Source: Zygaena filipendulae (taxonomy: Eukaryota; Arthropoda; Insecta; Lepidoptera; Zygaenidae). Taken from it: a stretch of DNA of 64,000 nucleotides. The notes below the pieces were generated by a model. The model saw only the letters and a list, made by a program, of their open reading frames with translations. It had not been told where the DNA came from and made no database searches. Made by a program: the position numbers and the translations under genes. Shown one piece after another: positions 13,140 through 24,755 of this stretch. The stretch is taken from NCBI GenBank assembly GCA_907165275.2, contig OU015651.1, positions 766,501 through 830,500 of the forward strand, read 5' to 3'. Within the stretch, counting starts at the first letter, position 1. Each line of letters begins with the position of its first letter.

Positions 13140-14419
13140 ATTCATGGAATAGTTAGGTACCTTTTTTTTATTTAACCATTTTTAATTCCTAAATTAACAA
13201 GCTAAAGGAACATCTCGAACAACGAAGTGAAGCCGGTTGCGTAGATATGCATAGGAAAGTGCCACAACGATTCCCAGGTATAGTGTCTTTTTCTTGTAAG
13301 TGTGTGCGTATTTCTGTGTACGTGCACGGCGTGGTGTCTTTTTCCTGACTTCACTTGTTTGTTCTACGCGTTCCGTCTTTAGAAAAAGTGAAATAAAATA
13401 CGTGGGGCGTTCGCCAGAAGTTTATCCTTTTGCTTATAAGTAGGTACAACCTTCTACAGAGCGTCCTACATAGTTTTAACTGTGATGAATTACTTCCAAA
13501 TGGTCACTAATGCAGTTCAATGTTATTATTCTCAGAAAATACAAATCATTACGATTTTTCGCGACCACGTGACATGACGATAAGTTTCTTAGTTTTCTAT
13601 GGTGATAAAGATTGAAGATTATCAACTTGGCTTGTCTTTTCCGAGAGGGGAAAAAATAGAAAATAAATTCTCATTATTCGTCTGAATCCTCTGTGCTGAG
13701 ATTTGGGGACCTAGATTAGGTGATTACCTTCTCTCTGATTAGTAGTATCAAAGTGCGTATCTCTGAGTAGTATCAAAGATAATCACTCGTAGGTATCTAC
13801 AAAAAAGTAAGTATATTATTCTCCTTCGTCTATGTACTAACTAGGACTATAAAAAAATATTATAGATAATTAATATTCTACATAATATATATTCACTAAT
13901 AGTAGTAATTTACGTTCACGTTGGATTTGCTGGGCCGGTTTTGACGATGATTCTGCCAATGTCACAAAGAAGTAAAATAAAATTTAAATTATGCCGGCCG
14001 GCTGGATGTTGTCAACACTCAACAGTGTCAACAGTATAGTATTATGGTGGTGGTGGTGGTGGTAGTATTATGGTGGTGTCAACTGTCAAGTGACAGTGGT
14101 GATCTGTCAAAGTTGTCCAACCAGATGTATGTCAAATGTCAATTTGGCAAACCGAGTTAGACATAAGTCTACTGTCTGTCTACTGTCTAGTCGTAGATGG
14201 AGAATGAATAGATGAGGCGATTTCCTTCTCTTTCTAATAGTAAGCGAGACAGTGTTATGGCTAAGTTCTTAAGAGTGAAAGAGATTTCCAATTATCTTTT
14301 GTCCTTATCTAGCGTATAGGTTTTTTTTGTTGGGCAAAGTTATAGTTTGCCCAACAAAGCGAAGCGCTCTTTGTTTATTTTGATAAAAAACGTTGTTTTT
14401 TTCAATTATTGAAAGCTAA
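13140..14419. other. ARL16 to THAP-relic spacer
   Basis: No gene seen. It contains a piece of the ccttagcc MITE family (13560-13635) and the (GGT)n run. Confidence 0.5.
14043..14064 (+). repeat. (GGT)n microsatellite
   Basis: Seven TGG units, then 'tagtattatggtggtg'. Confidence 0.9.
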
Positions 14420-15929
14420 ATAGACTTTCATATCGTGTTTAAAGTGTTTGTTTTTGTTGTGGACATAGTGATATGTTGTATTTTAGGCTGTAAGAGCCGT
14501 AATGAAAGGAAAACGGAGAATGTAACATTTCATCGGTATGTAATGATTTACTTTCATGTAAATGTGTTTTGTTTGTGCAAAATAGCAAATATATTCGTAA
14601 TAACAGCTTTGTGGTATAAATCGTAGAAATATAACAAAAAAAATTAACATTAATTTGCCTTCTTATTTTAATGTATAATCTTGCCAAATTACGTAGTCCT
14701 TATTCCATAATGGCGACTATGTCCTTACCACGTCGTTACTATGCCTTCCGTAATATGTCGGGTTATACTACGACAAAGGTTGCCAAAGCTTACCCAGATA
14801 AATTTCCCAATTTTTTATAATATTAATAGGTACCTATGAGGTGTAACAAAATAGGGTACTTGCATGAAATTTATTATAAGAAATTGTGTCAATATGTCAT
14901 AAATAGAGCCTTAGAAAAGCGTTATCGTGAAAGATTTACTAAAAAAATTTAATAGTTTCCAAAATATTCAACTTTTAATTTTGTGAAACGGAACGTTGCA
15001 ACGAAACACCAATCACAGCCACGCTTAAAAGATTACGTCACTTTTATTTTTTTAGGAAACATTTACCTCTTTCAGAGAAGGCAAAAGAAACTAAGTGCAT
15101 ACAGTCAACGCATATTTTTCATTTTCTGAACTAGACACAGTTAATTTCACTTTTGGATATTGAAGTTATCTGTCTGTCAGTGTCACATGAGCCGACAGTG
15201 ACATTTCTATCACAGGTTAATAAGGCGTAATTTTGAACTAGTGACGTCATTTCGCGTTTCGGCGGTAAAGTCAAAAGTAGGAACTTTGAAACGCTCTATT
15301 TAATTAATTTATGCATATATTTTTTTCTTTTTCTTGCTTTATTTAAGTAGGCCATACATATATCTTTAAAATAGACTGGAATTTTTTTTTTACGACCAAG
15401 TTTCATGCCAAGTGCCAATCGTTCCCATCATTTGTTTTTTATTTCAACGTGGGATAAAATACTGAAAGATTCTAGTCAACTATGTCTCAGACGCTGTATT
15501 TTAAAACTTCGGTATCGAATCGAATAAGTTCAATTTGACCGTCAACAGAATCACGTGTACTGTACCCTTCGCGTGTAAGACTGGCTGATAATCTTGCATG
15601 CTCTTGACTGTATGAGTAGTGTATGAAATAAACAATTTTAGATTCGATTTGGAAATTTTTGAATATTGGGCCTGATAACTACATTGTCCACGTCATATAT
15701 TTTTTAATTTTTCATGTTAATACAGTGTGTATTCTATATTTTTTTCTTTTTCAGATTTCCTTTTAAATTGGTTACTCTTATTAACTGGATAGCAAGCACT
15801 GGTCGTGTAAATTGGAAACCAAATAGCTATTCAAGGATTCGTTTCAAGCATTTCCCAAGCAGTTTCTTTCGAAAAACTGAACTTAATTATAATGAGTGCA
15901 GCTGGCGCGAACCAATAAGCAAGCAATAA
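14420..15929 (+). pseudogene. Decayed THAP-domain gene fragment (two exons)
   Basis: Exon-like pieces lie at 14420-14535 and 15755-15929. The first has C-x4-C ('CCILGC') followed by 'KSRNERKTENVTFHR' and a donor gtatgt. The second begins after ctttttcag and reads 'FPFKLVTLINWIASTGRVNWKP...SYSRI', so splicing restores the diagnostic THAP 'FHRFP' junction, the tryptophans, the 'WKP' turn and 'HF'. THAP is a C2CH zinc-dependent DNA-binding domain found in cellular factors and in P-element-like transposases. Decay signs: there is no ATG in the open frame, and the third zinc ligand Cys is Arg (SRIRFKHF instead of C-x2-H), with a stop soon after. It could be a dead gene or a dead P-type transposon; no transposase core is visible nearby. 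Confidence 0.6.
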
Positions 15930-16886
15930 TAATATCGTTTCAAAAACCATAAGCCAAGCGCGCAACTTTTATGATGCCCTGACGAGAAATAAGCTGGTTT
16001 GCTCATCCGTACCGTGCGCTAAGGAACTTAAGTTTCAATAAAACGTTATTTGCACCTACATAGTTTTCATTTCACTTGCCCTGCTTCACTACATAGTATA
16101 AAATAAAGTCGCTTTCTCTGTCCCTATATCCCTATGTATGCTTAAATCTTTAAACTACCCAACGGATTTTGATGCGGTTTTCACCAATAGATAGTGATTC
16201 ATGAGGGAGGTTTGTAACTATATTTTATCCTGGAATTCCCGCGGGATTTCCGAAATTACCACGGGTGAAACCGCGCGGGTCAACTAGTATATTATAAATC
16301 CCCTCGACACCATCAGGGATCAATAATATATAGTTTATATACAAAACAACCTATCCTATAAAACTACATTTTACTTCCTATAGCTTTTTCATCACCAAAC
16401 ACGCTAAAACTCCTTGGAAATTGGGAATAAGTTATTTAGTGGCAATACTGGTAGTTTACATGTGTGCATAGGAAGAATATCACTTTCTCTTACGCTATAC
16501 GCGAATGCCTCGTCTAGTTCATTCTCCGTCTACGTGTCTAGTTCATTTGTGAAACCAAACCGAGTTTGTATATTATGTTGTTTTGCTTTTGCAAATTTTG
16601 CAATCATCTTAATGAAATAAATAAAAATGGCACTTTGTTTTAAACTTATAATGTTTGGACACAAATCTCAATGATATATAAATATTAAATATCATTGACA
16701 AATCTAGTTATTTGTGCTTAAGTCTAATTAATTTGTGGTGTCGCTTGAAAAGAGTTAAGATTTATCACTCCCTACTATCTTATAATAATATCATTGACTC
16801 CCAAACGAAAAAGAATAAATATTAAAACATCTCTTGGCCAAATTAACACTGAGCAAGTAAACGTAGAGCGTACTGCTGCACATAAA

Positions 16887-19800
16887 ATGGATATATCGAC
16901 AATGTGCCGAAGTTGTATGAAGCAAGTTACCTTATGGGAGAAAGAAAACTGCAGCGATAACGACGTGATGAATATGTTTTTGTTGTGTACAAATATTAAG
17001 GTGCCGATTTAATCATTCCGTTGTATTTTAAACTAATAATAAAAACTAATGATCACCCCTATGAGAGAAACTAAAGTTGAACTCACATTAGGTCCAAAAT
17101 TGATCTATGAATTAGCTTACTCCTGGTCACTACTTATCAATGTACTATGTATCCTTTAAAACAGTAATTATTTAGAGCACCATTTTCCATAGTATAATAA
17201 TGACTAGGGACAAGCAAAGTTTAATATAAACAGTCTTGCTCCAGTAACACCATAAGACATTGCCACAGCCAATGCTGGAAAAGGATAAATATTGTTAAAT
17301 ATTGTTCATCACTTATTTGAGTCTCTAATGCCTCTCATTTCAGATTAATGAAGAAGATAAACTCCCAAAACAGTTTTGTTACGACTGCTCCATAAAAATT
17401 AAATCCTCACACAAATTTATTGAAGAAGCTATTAGAGTAGATGTTACACTTAAAAATATAGCATCACACGCCAATACAAGTGTTATAGTCAAGCACGACT
17501 GTAAGAACCCAATTAGAACCATACTGGATCAAAGCAACCAAATGACATACAATTTAACTCTACCTGAATGCAAAACGAGTCATAGAATCGAAGGGATTGA
17601 GCCACAACTTCCATTACCTGAAAAGAAGGTTCATGATCAAAATAATATTGTTATTAAAAGCAATCTTGAAATTATTGAAGAAAATTATATAAATCACACA
17701 ACAACAGAACAGGATAACAACAGTAATGTTGGGACCAAAAAAGAGGTTAAAGTTAAAAATAATGTGTGTCCAGTGTGTGGCAAAGGATTTGTGTCAAAAG
17801 TGTGGTTTGACAAACACATAGACAAAGAACATTCAGGCCAAAAATATACATGCGAACAGTGCCCTAAGAGTAAGTTCAGCTTATATGAATAGATACAATA
17901 ACATCTTCACATGTTAAGACTCAAGGTGCCTCATAAAAATCTTATATTAACTCTAATATCGTATAACCAAAATAATACAGTATATTTTATTGCACCACAA
18001 AAAATTAAATAAAAAATAAATACATAATAAAAGGTGACATAACAGGCATGTTTCCAGGGTGTGTAAATAAAAATTCTATTTAGTCCGTCAGTTAGATAAA
18101 AAAATAATAGACACAAATATTTTGGTTTTTTCAAATTTAATGAAAAAAATACTTAGGAGATACTTTGGAGATATCTATTCAGTCTGCGTTGGGGTTGTAG
18201 GGAAAATTTAATTTTTAATGTTAAATTAGCTATTTCCTTCTCTTATCCAGCACGGTAGCGGGAGCAAATTTTTCGTCTGAGATTTTAAAGGTGCTGCAAT
18301 GATCCCTAATGCAAAAACTCTTGTTTGGTTTCCATGTTTGATGCAGCGTTCTCGAAAGGCTCGCAGCTGACCGCCCACGCCACGTGCCACTCGGAGGAGC
18401 GCAACTTCCCGTGCGCGCAGTGCGGCAAGCGCTTCAAGCGGCGCAAGCAGCTGACGGTGCATGCGCGCGCGCACACCGACGTCAGGCCGTACGCGTGCGA
18501 CAAGTGTCACATGAGGTATAATGTATTACTGACTGTTACCAGTTAATTTAGGAGTTCACACGGGATAAAAAGTACTGTAGCCATATCAGCTACTCTACAC
18601 TTTGTCCGTTCCTGGTTCTAAACTGGAGCTTCGTTTTGCAGATTCAAAATTAAAAGTATACTGAAGTGTCACATGAAATTGCACGACAACCAGAAGGAGT
18701 ATCTATGTTACTACTGCGGCTGGAGTTTTGCGCAAGGTGGGTGATTTTTGCCATGAAACTTGCATCTTTTTTTTGCCAAAGGAGGAATGTTGCCTTTCAG
18801 TAAAATATAACGTCTCCAATATATTAAGAATTCATAGGTGGCTGTGTAAGATAGCTAGTGACATACCGCTAATAATTTATAATAATAATATTTGTAATAA
18901 TGCTTAAAAAATTATCACATAGTGCTAGTCTCACACTTAGGGCATGTACATCGAACAAAAATATGTAACCACTTGTCAATTGTTGAACTTTATTACAATC
19001 GTAATATGATTCGACAACAGCTGTCAAAAGTGTACTATGAGTAGCAAATAACGCTATTTTTGCTTCTTTTTTGTTATTGCATATTACCGGTTGTCGTAAC
19101 AAATAAATTTCATTTCATTTCATATTATATCATTACCTATAACTAGCTGTCCCCCGCGGTGATTTCAGAGTTCCCGCGGGAATTCCAGTATAAAATATAG
19201 ATATAAACCTTCCTCATGAATCACTCTATCTATTATATGAAATGAAAAACTCAATCACGCAAAAACGGCTGAACGGATTTGGATGAAATTTGGCATGCAC
19301 GTTGTCAGGGGTACAGAGAAGGACATAGGTTACTTTTATCCCGGGATTCCCGCGGGAACTCCGAAATTACGGTGAAGTGAAGCCGCGGGACATAGCTAGT
19401 TTTGAAATTAAGAAAATAAATAAAATTTATTTATTTATTTATTTATTACACAAAGAAACGGTGAATACAAAAATTACGAGACTATCTATCAGTGACCAAA
19501 CTAGGCTGAGCCTGTATCTTGGCCATCTGCGAGTGCGGTTAACAAATACGGTATACCTAATAACTACACAGAGATTTGAGCTATGTATACAACATGGACT
19601 TCAAAATTTATATAATCTATATGTGTCAGTGTGTGTGTGTGTGTGTGTGTGTGTATGCGTGTGTGTGTATGTGTGTGTGTGTCTGCGCGCACTGTTCACA
19701 ATAAAGAGTTATCTATCTCTATCAATCTGAACTGCGGAGTTAGCCTAGTTGATATTCTACAATCGCTCAGACGAAATAAAAAGTCAAGACGGAGCACTGT

Positions 19801-22789
19801 TAACATCACAATTGATGCAGGCAAAACTCTGCCACGGCGTGTACATGCACAGTCACACGCACACATTTATAATGAAACTCTGCCATACCTTGTCAGTCGA
19901 AATATTCCGGCGCGCGGAGTGTCACGCTGTAATAATTCGTAATTATTCAATAAAATATGCCGAAATGTGTAGTGAAAGGGTGTAAAAACCAATCTACGAA
20001 AAATAAGAAACACGATGGTATCACATTTCATACGTAAGTAAACTTAAAAATCCATATTTTTAATAAATCAATTCTATTCATTTATGACAGCTAAACTTCC
20101 ACAAGTGTTGCCACTACTAAGCGTCACAATAGTCCCCATTTATTGGGTAAGTTAATGTGACGTGGAACTTAATGTAACAATTTCATTTACCTATTTCTAT
20201 TTTTAATTTTTCATATTCATTAAATTAATGTAAGTGGAGATGAGTGTTAATTTTTTTTCTATGTTTTATCATCACTTCAAAAACCAATACTTTTAAGGTT
20301 CTCGATCCGAAATAAAGACATTAAAGGCGGGAATAGAAATGCCAGTAAAACAGGACAGTAGCGTGCATACTAGTTAGCGGCATATACAAGTTGCTGGCGC
20401 AACGCGTATAGATTTGCAAGATTGTTCAGTCCCCCGCGTCCCCTCCCTCACGTTGCATGCCAGTAACTGCCAGAAAATCAAATGTTGTGCTAACTACTTG
20501 CGTGGCAGAAACAGGCATGCCAGTTAGTGTATACACATGAAAGTAGCTTGCATGTGCAAGTAGCTTGTATACAAGTGTGCCAGCTACAGGCATGTGTATT
20601 CCCGGCTTAATGAAAAGTGAATACAAGTGATTCGACTTAGCCGGAATGAGTCGTCGTTCGTCGAGTTAATACATTTTGAAGATGACAATTTTAATTATTT
20701 TTTTCGTTTCCACCATATTTCTAAATTGAAAAAAAAAAAATCTTAAACGGTGGACAGTAAACGGTAATGGGGATGTTGACTACTTTTAAAAATCAAAATT
20801 CTAATTAGTCCGTCAGTTAGAAAATAAAAAAAACAATAGACACGTATTTTTTGCTTTTTTAAATAAATTAAAATATACAGAGATACCTAAAGCGCATTAA
20901 AGTTTAGGGTGAGGGGGTCGTGACGTCACTAACCGCAAAAACCGCCATACAAACTGTCAGAATAGTGACGTCACGCGAAATTTCAACTCAATAAATCGCC
21001 GTTATTTTTTGATTACGTAAAAAAAGAAAAAATACGTGTCCAATATTTTTTAATAATCTACAAGACGAACTAAAAAAAATTAGTCAACATGCCTATTCAA
21101 GAAACTTACCCAACAAAAAGGGCCATTAAAATCAAACCAATGTTTGATATTGCTTTTTTTTCCCTATCTAGTCGGAATAGATATACTCACATAATACCTC
21201 TTCAGTACAACCATAAATACTCTATCTGTTAAATAATACAATTAAAAAAAATTGTTAACTTTTCTATTTTCTTAACTATTCATCCTGCTAGTACCTACTT
21301 AGACAATAATTTGATATTAGGGATACATTTTTACTGCACGGCAACACTCACTAAATGCACACATGTTTACTAAACCGGCTTCACTTTGTTGTTCACAGCG
21401 CTCCGTCTTGACTTTTTATTTCGTCTGAGTACAATCGTTGACGCATAGAAAACTAGAATAGAAAACTTTGGTTAGCCAATCAAAACTCTAGTTTTACGTG
21501 ACCACTTAAAAATTAGAGTTTTGATTGGCTGACCAAGTGATATGACGGTTCGCTACTTGTGTTTTGTATGCGTCAACGATTGTAGAATGTCAACTTGGCT
21601 AACCCCGCTGACGTCCGTTCGTTCTATCTGTATCTGTGGCCGCGGGGGCGGGCGGCACCCGGCAGCGAGCAACCTGCGCGCGCACCTGCGCCGCCACACC
21701 GGCGAGAAGCCGTTCGCGTGCGGCGCGTGCGCCTTCCGCGCCGCCGCCGCGTCCAGCCTGCGGCGCCACGAGCGGCGCCACGCGGCCGCGCGCCCGCACG
21801 TGTGCCCGCACTGCCGCAAGGGGTTCTACGACGCCGGCGCGCTGGTGAGCCCTGCTCCGTGGACTCGCGTTAAGTAACTCGAGCTCTTTAGAACGCCAGC
21901 AGCACAATGGGGATGTGGCCTACTTTTGAAAAACAAAATTCTAATTAGTCCGTCAGTTAGACAATAAAAAAACAATACGACACGTATTTTTTGCTTTTTC
22001 AAATAAATTAAAATGTACAGAGATAAAGCGCAATAAAGTTTAGGGTGAGGGGGTCGTGACGTCACTAACCGCTAAAACCTCCACACAAACTGTCCGAATA
22101 GTGACGTCACGCGAAATTTCAACTCAATGTATCGCCGTTACTTTTTGATTATGTAAAAAAGAAAAAATACGTGTCCAATATTTTTTATTAATCTACAAGA
22201 CTGGCTAAAAAAAAATTGTCAACATGCCCATTCCGTGTCAAATCCCCTCCCAACCCCTTAGCCAAGTTGACAATATAATATGTGTAATCGTTAGAAATGT
22301 AAGAAAGGAGGAACCATCTTCAACGGTGTGTTCCGGCGGCCTCGCTTGAAAGCCAGTTCCCATCCCCGTTCCAGGTCGGCAACGCCTCTGCATGCCTTCT
22401 GGTGTTGTAGATGTCTATGGGCAACAGTTATTACTTACCATCAGGTGTCCCACCTGCCCTATGACATGAAAAAAAAAATTTCGTCATGTCACGCGGTCAC
22501 GAAAAATCGTCCAATTTTTTTCGCGAGTCTATGCGACACGATGATAAGTTCCCCGGTTTCTATGGCGACAGCGCTGGTATAGAGGGTGTTTGTTGTGTTT
22601 GGTCGCGCGCAGACGCGGCACGTGCGCACGCACACGGGCGCGCTGCCGTACCGCTGCCCGGGCTGCGCGCGCGCCTTCGCCGACAGCTGGAAGCGCAAGC
22701 GGCACCTCATGCTGGCGCACCGCCTGCCGCTGCAGCGCATCCCGCGCCTGCGCCGCGACGGGGGCGCCGCGAGCCCGCCCGCGCTGTGA
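16887..22789 (+). CDS. ZAD-type C2H2 zinc-finger protein (6 coding exons)
   Basis: Exons 16887-17000, 17344-17869, 18347-18515, 18642-18736, 21666-21844 and 22613-22789 join with matching phases (0,1,2,1,0) into 419 residues. Residues 7-53 form a zinc-finger-associated domain: C7-x2-C10 in exon 1 and C50-x2-C53 in exon 2, in the typical 'LPKQFCYDC' setting. After an acidic, Asn-rich linker come eight C2H2 fingers from about residue 180. Four of them (fingers 2, 4, 5 and 7) are rebuilt only by splicing across exon junctions, each giving the regular C-x2-C-x12-H spacing, which strongly supports the model. ZAD domains mediate dimerisation and the fingers bind DNA, so a nuclear transcription factor is expected, as in the large insect ZAD family. 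I cannot name the orthologue. The first in-frame ATG is at 16887 (aaaATGg). The last three exons are GC-rich, unlike exons 1-2. Intron 4 (2.9 kb) is full of mobile elements. The gene ends tail to tail with DUSP12. Confidence 0.88.
19423..19577 (-). mobile_element. Retrotransposon 3' end, copy B (ZAD intron 4)
   Basis: Inverted twin of 35436-35577, starting with the reversed (AAAT)n tail 'atttatttatttatttatta'. Confidence 0.65.
19627..19682 (+). repeat. (GT)n microsatellite
   Basis: GT run with 'atgc' and 'atgt' interruptions, in ZAD intron 4. Confidence 0.95.
19957..20033 (+). pseudogene. Orphan first exon of a THAP-domain protein
   Basis: ATG at 19957 opens 'MPKCVVKGCKNQSTKNKKHD' and then GITFHT, ending at a perfect donor (ac|gtaagt, phase 2). 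This is the standard THAP start: Met, C-x4-C, and a TFH motif where THAP genes are usually split before the conserved F-P. No matching second exon (FP...W...C-x2-HF) was found downstream as far as 23.6 kb. It lies inside intron 4 of the ZAD zinc-finger gene on the same strand. It is likely a fragment of a duplicated THAP gene or P-type transposon, although the exon itself shows no damage. Confidence 0.6.
20325..20607. mobile_element. Harbinger-like MITE in ZAD intron 4
   Basis: 283 bp; inverted ends AGGCGGGAATAGAAATGCC / GGCATGTGTATTCCCGGCT, flanked by TAA on both sides (20322-20324, 20608-20610). A 3-bp TWA duplication is typical of PIF/Harbinger. Inside are repeated 'catgccagtta' and 'gtatacacatg' motifs. 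Confidence 0.72.
20766..21096 (+). mobile_element. MITE family 2, copy 3 (intron 4 of the ZAD gene)
   Basis: Full copy with both TGACGTCA sites, in the large intron of the zinc-finger gene; about 570 bp before exon 5. Confidence 0.8.
21431..21583. mobile_element. Foldback element just before ZAD exon 5
   Basis: Outer arms 'acaatcgttgacgcat' / 'atgcgtcaacgattgt' and inner arms 'ggttagccaatcaaaactct' / 'agagttttgattggctgacc' make a nearly complete hairpin of about 153 bp. It ends 82 bp before the exon 5 start. Confidence 0.7.
21906..22232 (+). mobile_element. MITE family 2, copy 4 (intron 5 of the ZAD gene)
   Basis: Begins AATGGGGATG and ends ATGCCCATT, 60 bp after the exon 5 donor. Both TGACGTCA palindromes are present. 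Confidence 0.8.
22328..22479 (+). mobile_element. Retroposon 3' end (ZAD intron 5)
   Basis: 'gtgttccggcggcctcgctt', 'ttccaggtcggcaacgcc', 'taccatcaggtg', 'ctatgacatg', then poly(A). Same 3' half as the DUSP12 intron 5 element. Confidence 0.75.
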
Positions 22790-24755
22790 GCGCGCGTGGG
22801 CGCTGCTCGCTTGTGGGCGTGCAAGCTGCCGCAGTGGGCGACGTTGGTGGAAGTGTAGCGGGAGCAGGATGGATGATATGGCTCGACCGCCACCAAAGGG
22901 GAAGCTTCCCGCCGGGCGAGGTGGTATGCCCGGGGAACCGCGGCTCCGACTGTAGATCGTCGGAGGTCGTATATATGCAGCGCATAATATGTGAAAACTT
23001 CGTTAGCGCGATTCACGTAGTTAGTAGCTAGTTAGCTTCATTGTAGTTCGTGACTTGTGGCGTAGAGGTCGCTGTTAATCTTTCGCCAACTTAAATAATT
23101 CTTATTTCTTACACAATGTATAAAATATGTAGGTACTATTTTTTTTTTACAGCATTTCCCAAGAGTACTATATTTTTGCATCTTTTTTCGGAAAAATACT
23201 ATTTTTTTTTTCCAAAGAAGGTGGCAACCCTAACTGATCACTTGTTACGATTGGTGCACTTTTTCCCGGCTTTTAGGATTTTTGAGCGCGAAGTGGTGAT
23301 AAAACATGGCGCTTCGGGAGGGCGCCCGACCCGGACTGTAAATTAAGTTTATCTTCGGGCAACATATTAAAGACTATTTCATTTAAATCATAGGTCGGGA
23401 AAAAGTTGGTCATACGTCTCCGAGTTTGTGTAAATATTTCGCAAGCGAACCATACAATTTCTTTTACAAGAGGTAGGCATTTTGTCTTGCTTTGGACAAA
23501 AAAAGTCGCCGAGTTGAACGCACGCCCCGACATGCTAAGTCAATTAAAACTGCAACGCAGACGGAGTTTCGAAAGAATCGCATTAAGATTTTTTGGCAGA
23601 CTCGCCAAAAAGAAAATTTCAAATAGTTAAGTACAATACCTAACACAAAAACGCACTTTGTTAACAGACAAACACAAGACAAGTCTATATTTTTAACCGA
23701 TTCACGCCTTTTGTGAATTAATCTAGTCAAATTTGCCATTGTATAAAACAAAACCTAGTTTATAAGAAATTAAAGCAAATAGATACCTATTTTATGTTTA
23801 AAATTGTATTTGTGTAGAAATAAATAAACAAGTAATGTTTATTAAAACCGTTTATTTTACTAACATTCAACAACTTGACTAGCAACAGTGTCAGCATAAA
23901 AAGATAATATTAACATACAATCGAAAATAGAACCTCCTCCTTTTTGGAAGTCGGTTAAAAATTTTATACAGAAAATGGAAGTTTAACTAGCGAAAGCACA
24001 TACCATTGTGGCTTGAGGGTAGGTTACAGTCACACAAACAGATAAGAAAAATTCTAATGTAGACTTCCGAAAAGGTTTTCTAATATTGAACCAATACCAA
24101 TATTAATATGTATAAATAACTTCCATCATTAGTTTTATATTTATTTTTATCAAGCTTTGCTTAATTCGGTTCTGACGAGAGGGTATTATGCATTATTATT
24201 ATTTACTAAGTCAAAAAAGTAGCAGATAATTAATAAAAATAATATAATTAATTCGCCATAAACATTATACAGCAGGTGAAAGAACAGCTAGTGTCAGATA
24301 TAACGTTATACAAGTAACATTGTAACGAGGCGGCTGCATGTATCCTCTTTTCTTTTCCTGATGTTTTTTAATATCTCTTGTACTCTATTTTTGTGTTCTA
24401 TAATTTGATTTCTTCATTGGGAAGCACCAAGGAATCTATTTTAATTTACTAACACACGGAAGTACCTATTCACAGGTAACGGTTAATCATATTGTAAAAG
24501 AATCAGTTCTATACATTTTATATACGAGTATATTATGCATACACATAAATATGTGTAAGAAGAACGCATCTAGCCAACAAATCTAACTAGTTAGTTCTAA
24601 TGTAACCTCTAGCAAGTACAGTCACCAGCACCTATATGCATACATTTCGGTCAGTATTTGAACTCTATTTCTATTGCAATAAGATTCAATGACTGTGAAA
24701 AGTGTGTACATATTGCTGCAGCTGACTGTACAACGAGTGCAGCCTACAGACAAAT
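22790..24755. other. Convergent 3' spacer between the ZAD gene and DUSP12
   Basis: Holds the 3' UTRs of both genes. A possible + strand AATAAA is at 23819-23824; reversed TTTATT at about 23847 could serve DUSP12. Short open frames at 23273-23533 (-) and 23406-23630 (+) overlap each other and match no family. 23930-23960 is the reversed end of an AACCGACTTCC repeat. Confidence 0.4.

Noticed and set aside
16794..16886. Upstream extension of the ZAD protein
   Set aside because: It would have to start on TTG; the first in-frame ATG with a good context is at 16887, a few residues before the first ZAD cysteine as is usual.
21553..21907. Several long overlapping frames on both strands around ZAD exon 5
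   Set aside because: GC-rich exon shadows; only the frame giving C2H2 spacing after splicing is real.
22486..23031. 181- and 175-codon frames on both strands over ZAD exon 6
   Set aside because: Shadows of the GC-rich finger exon; Arg/Ala/Pro-rich with no domain.
23273..23630. Two overlapping opposite frames (86 and 74 codons)
   Set aside because: The + frame has no ATG start; the - frame has one but shows no family match or splice support. Kept only as a note in the spacer entry.
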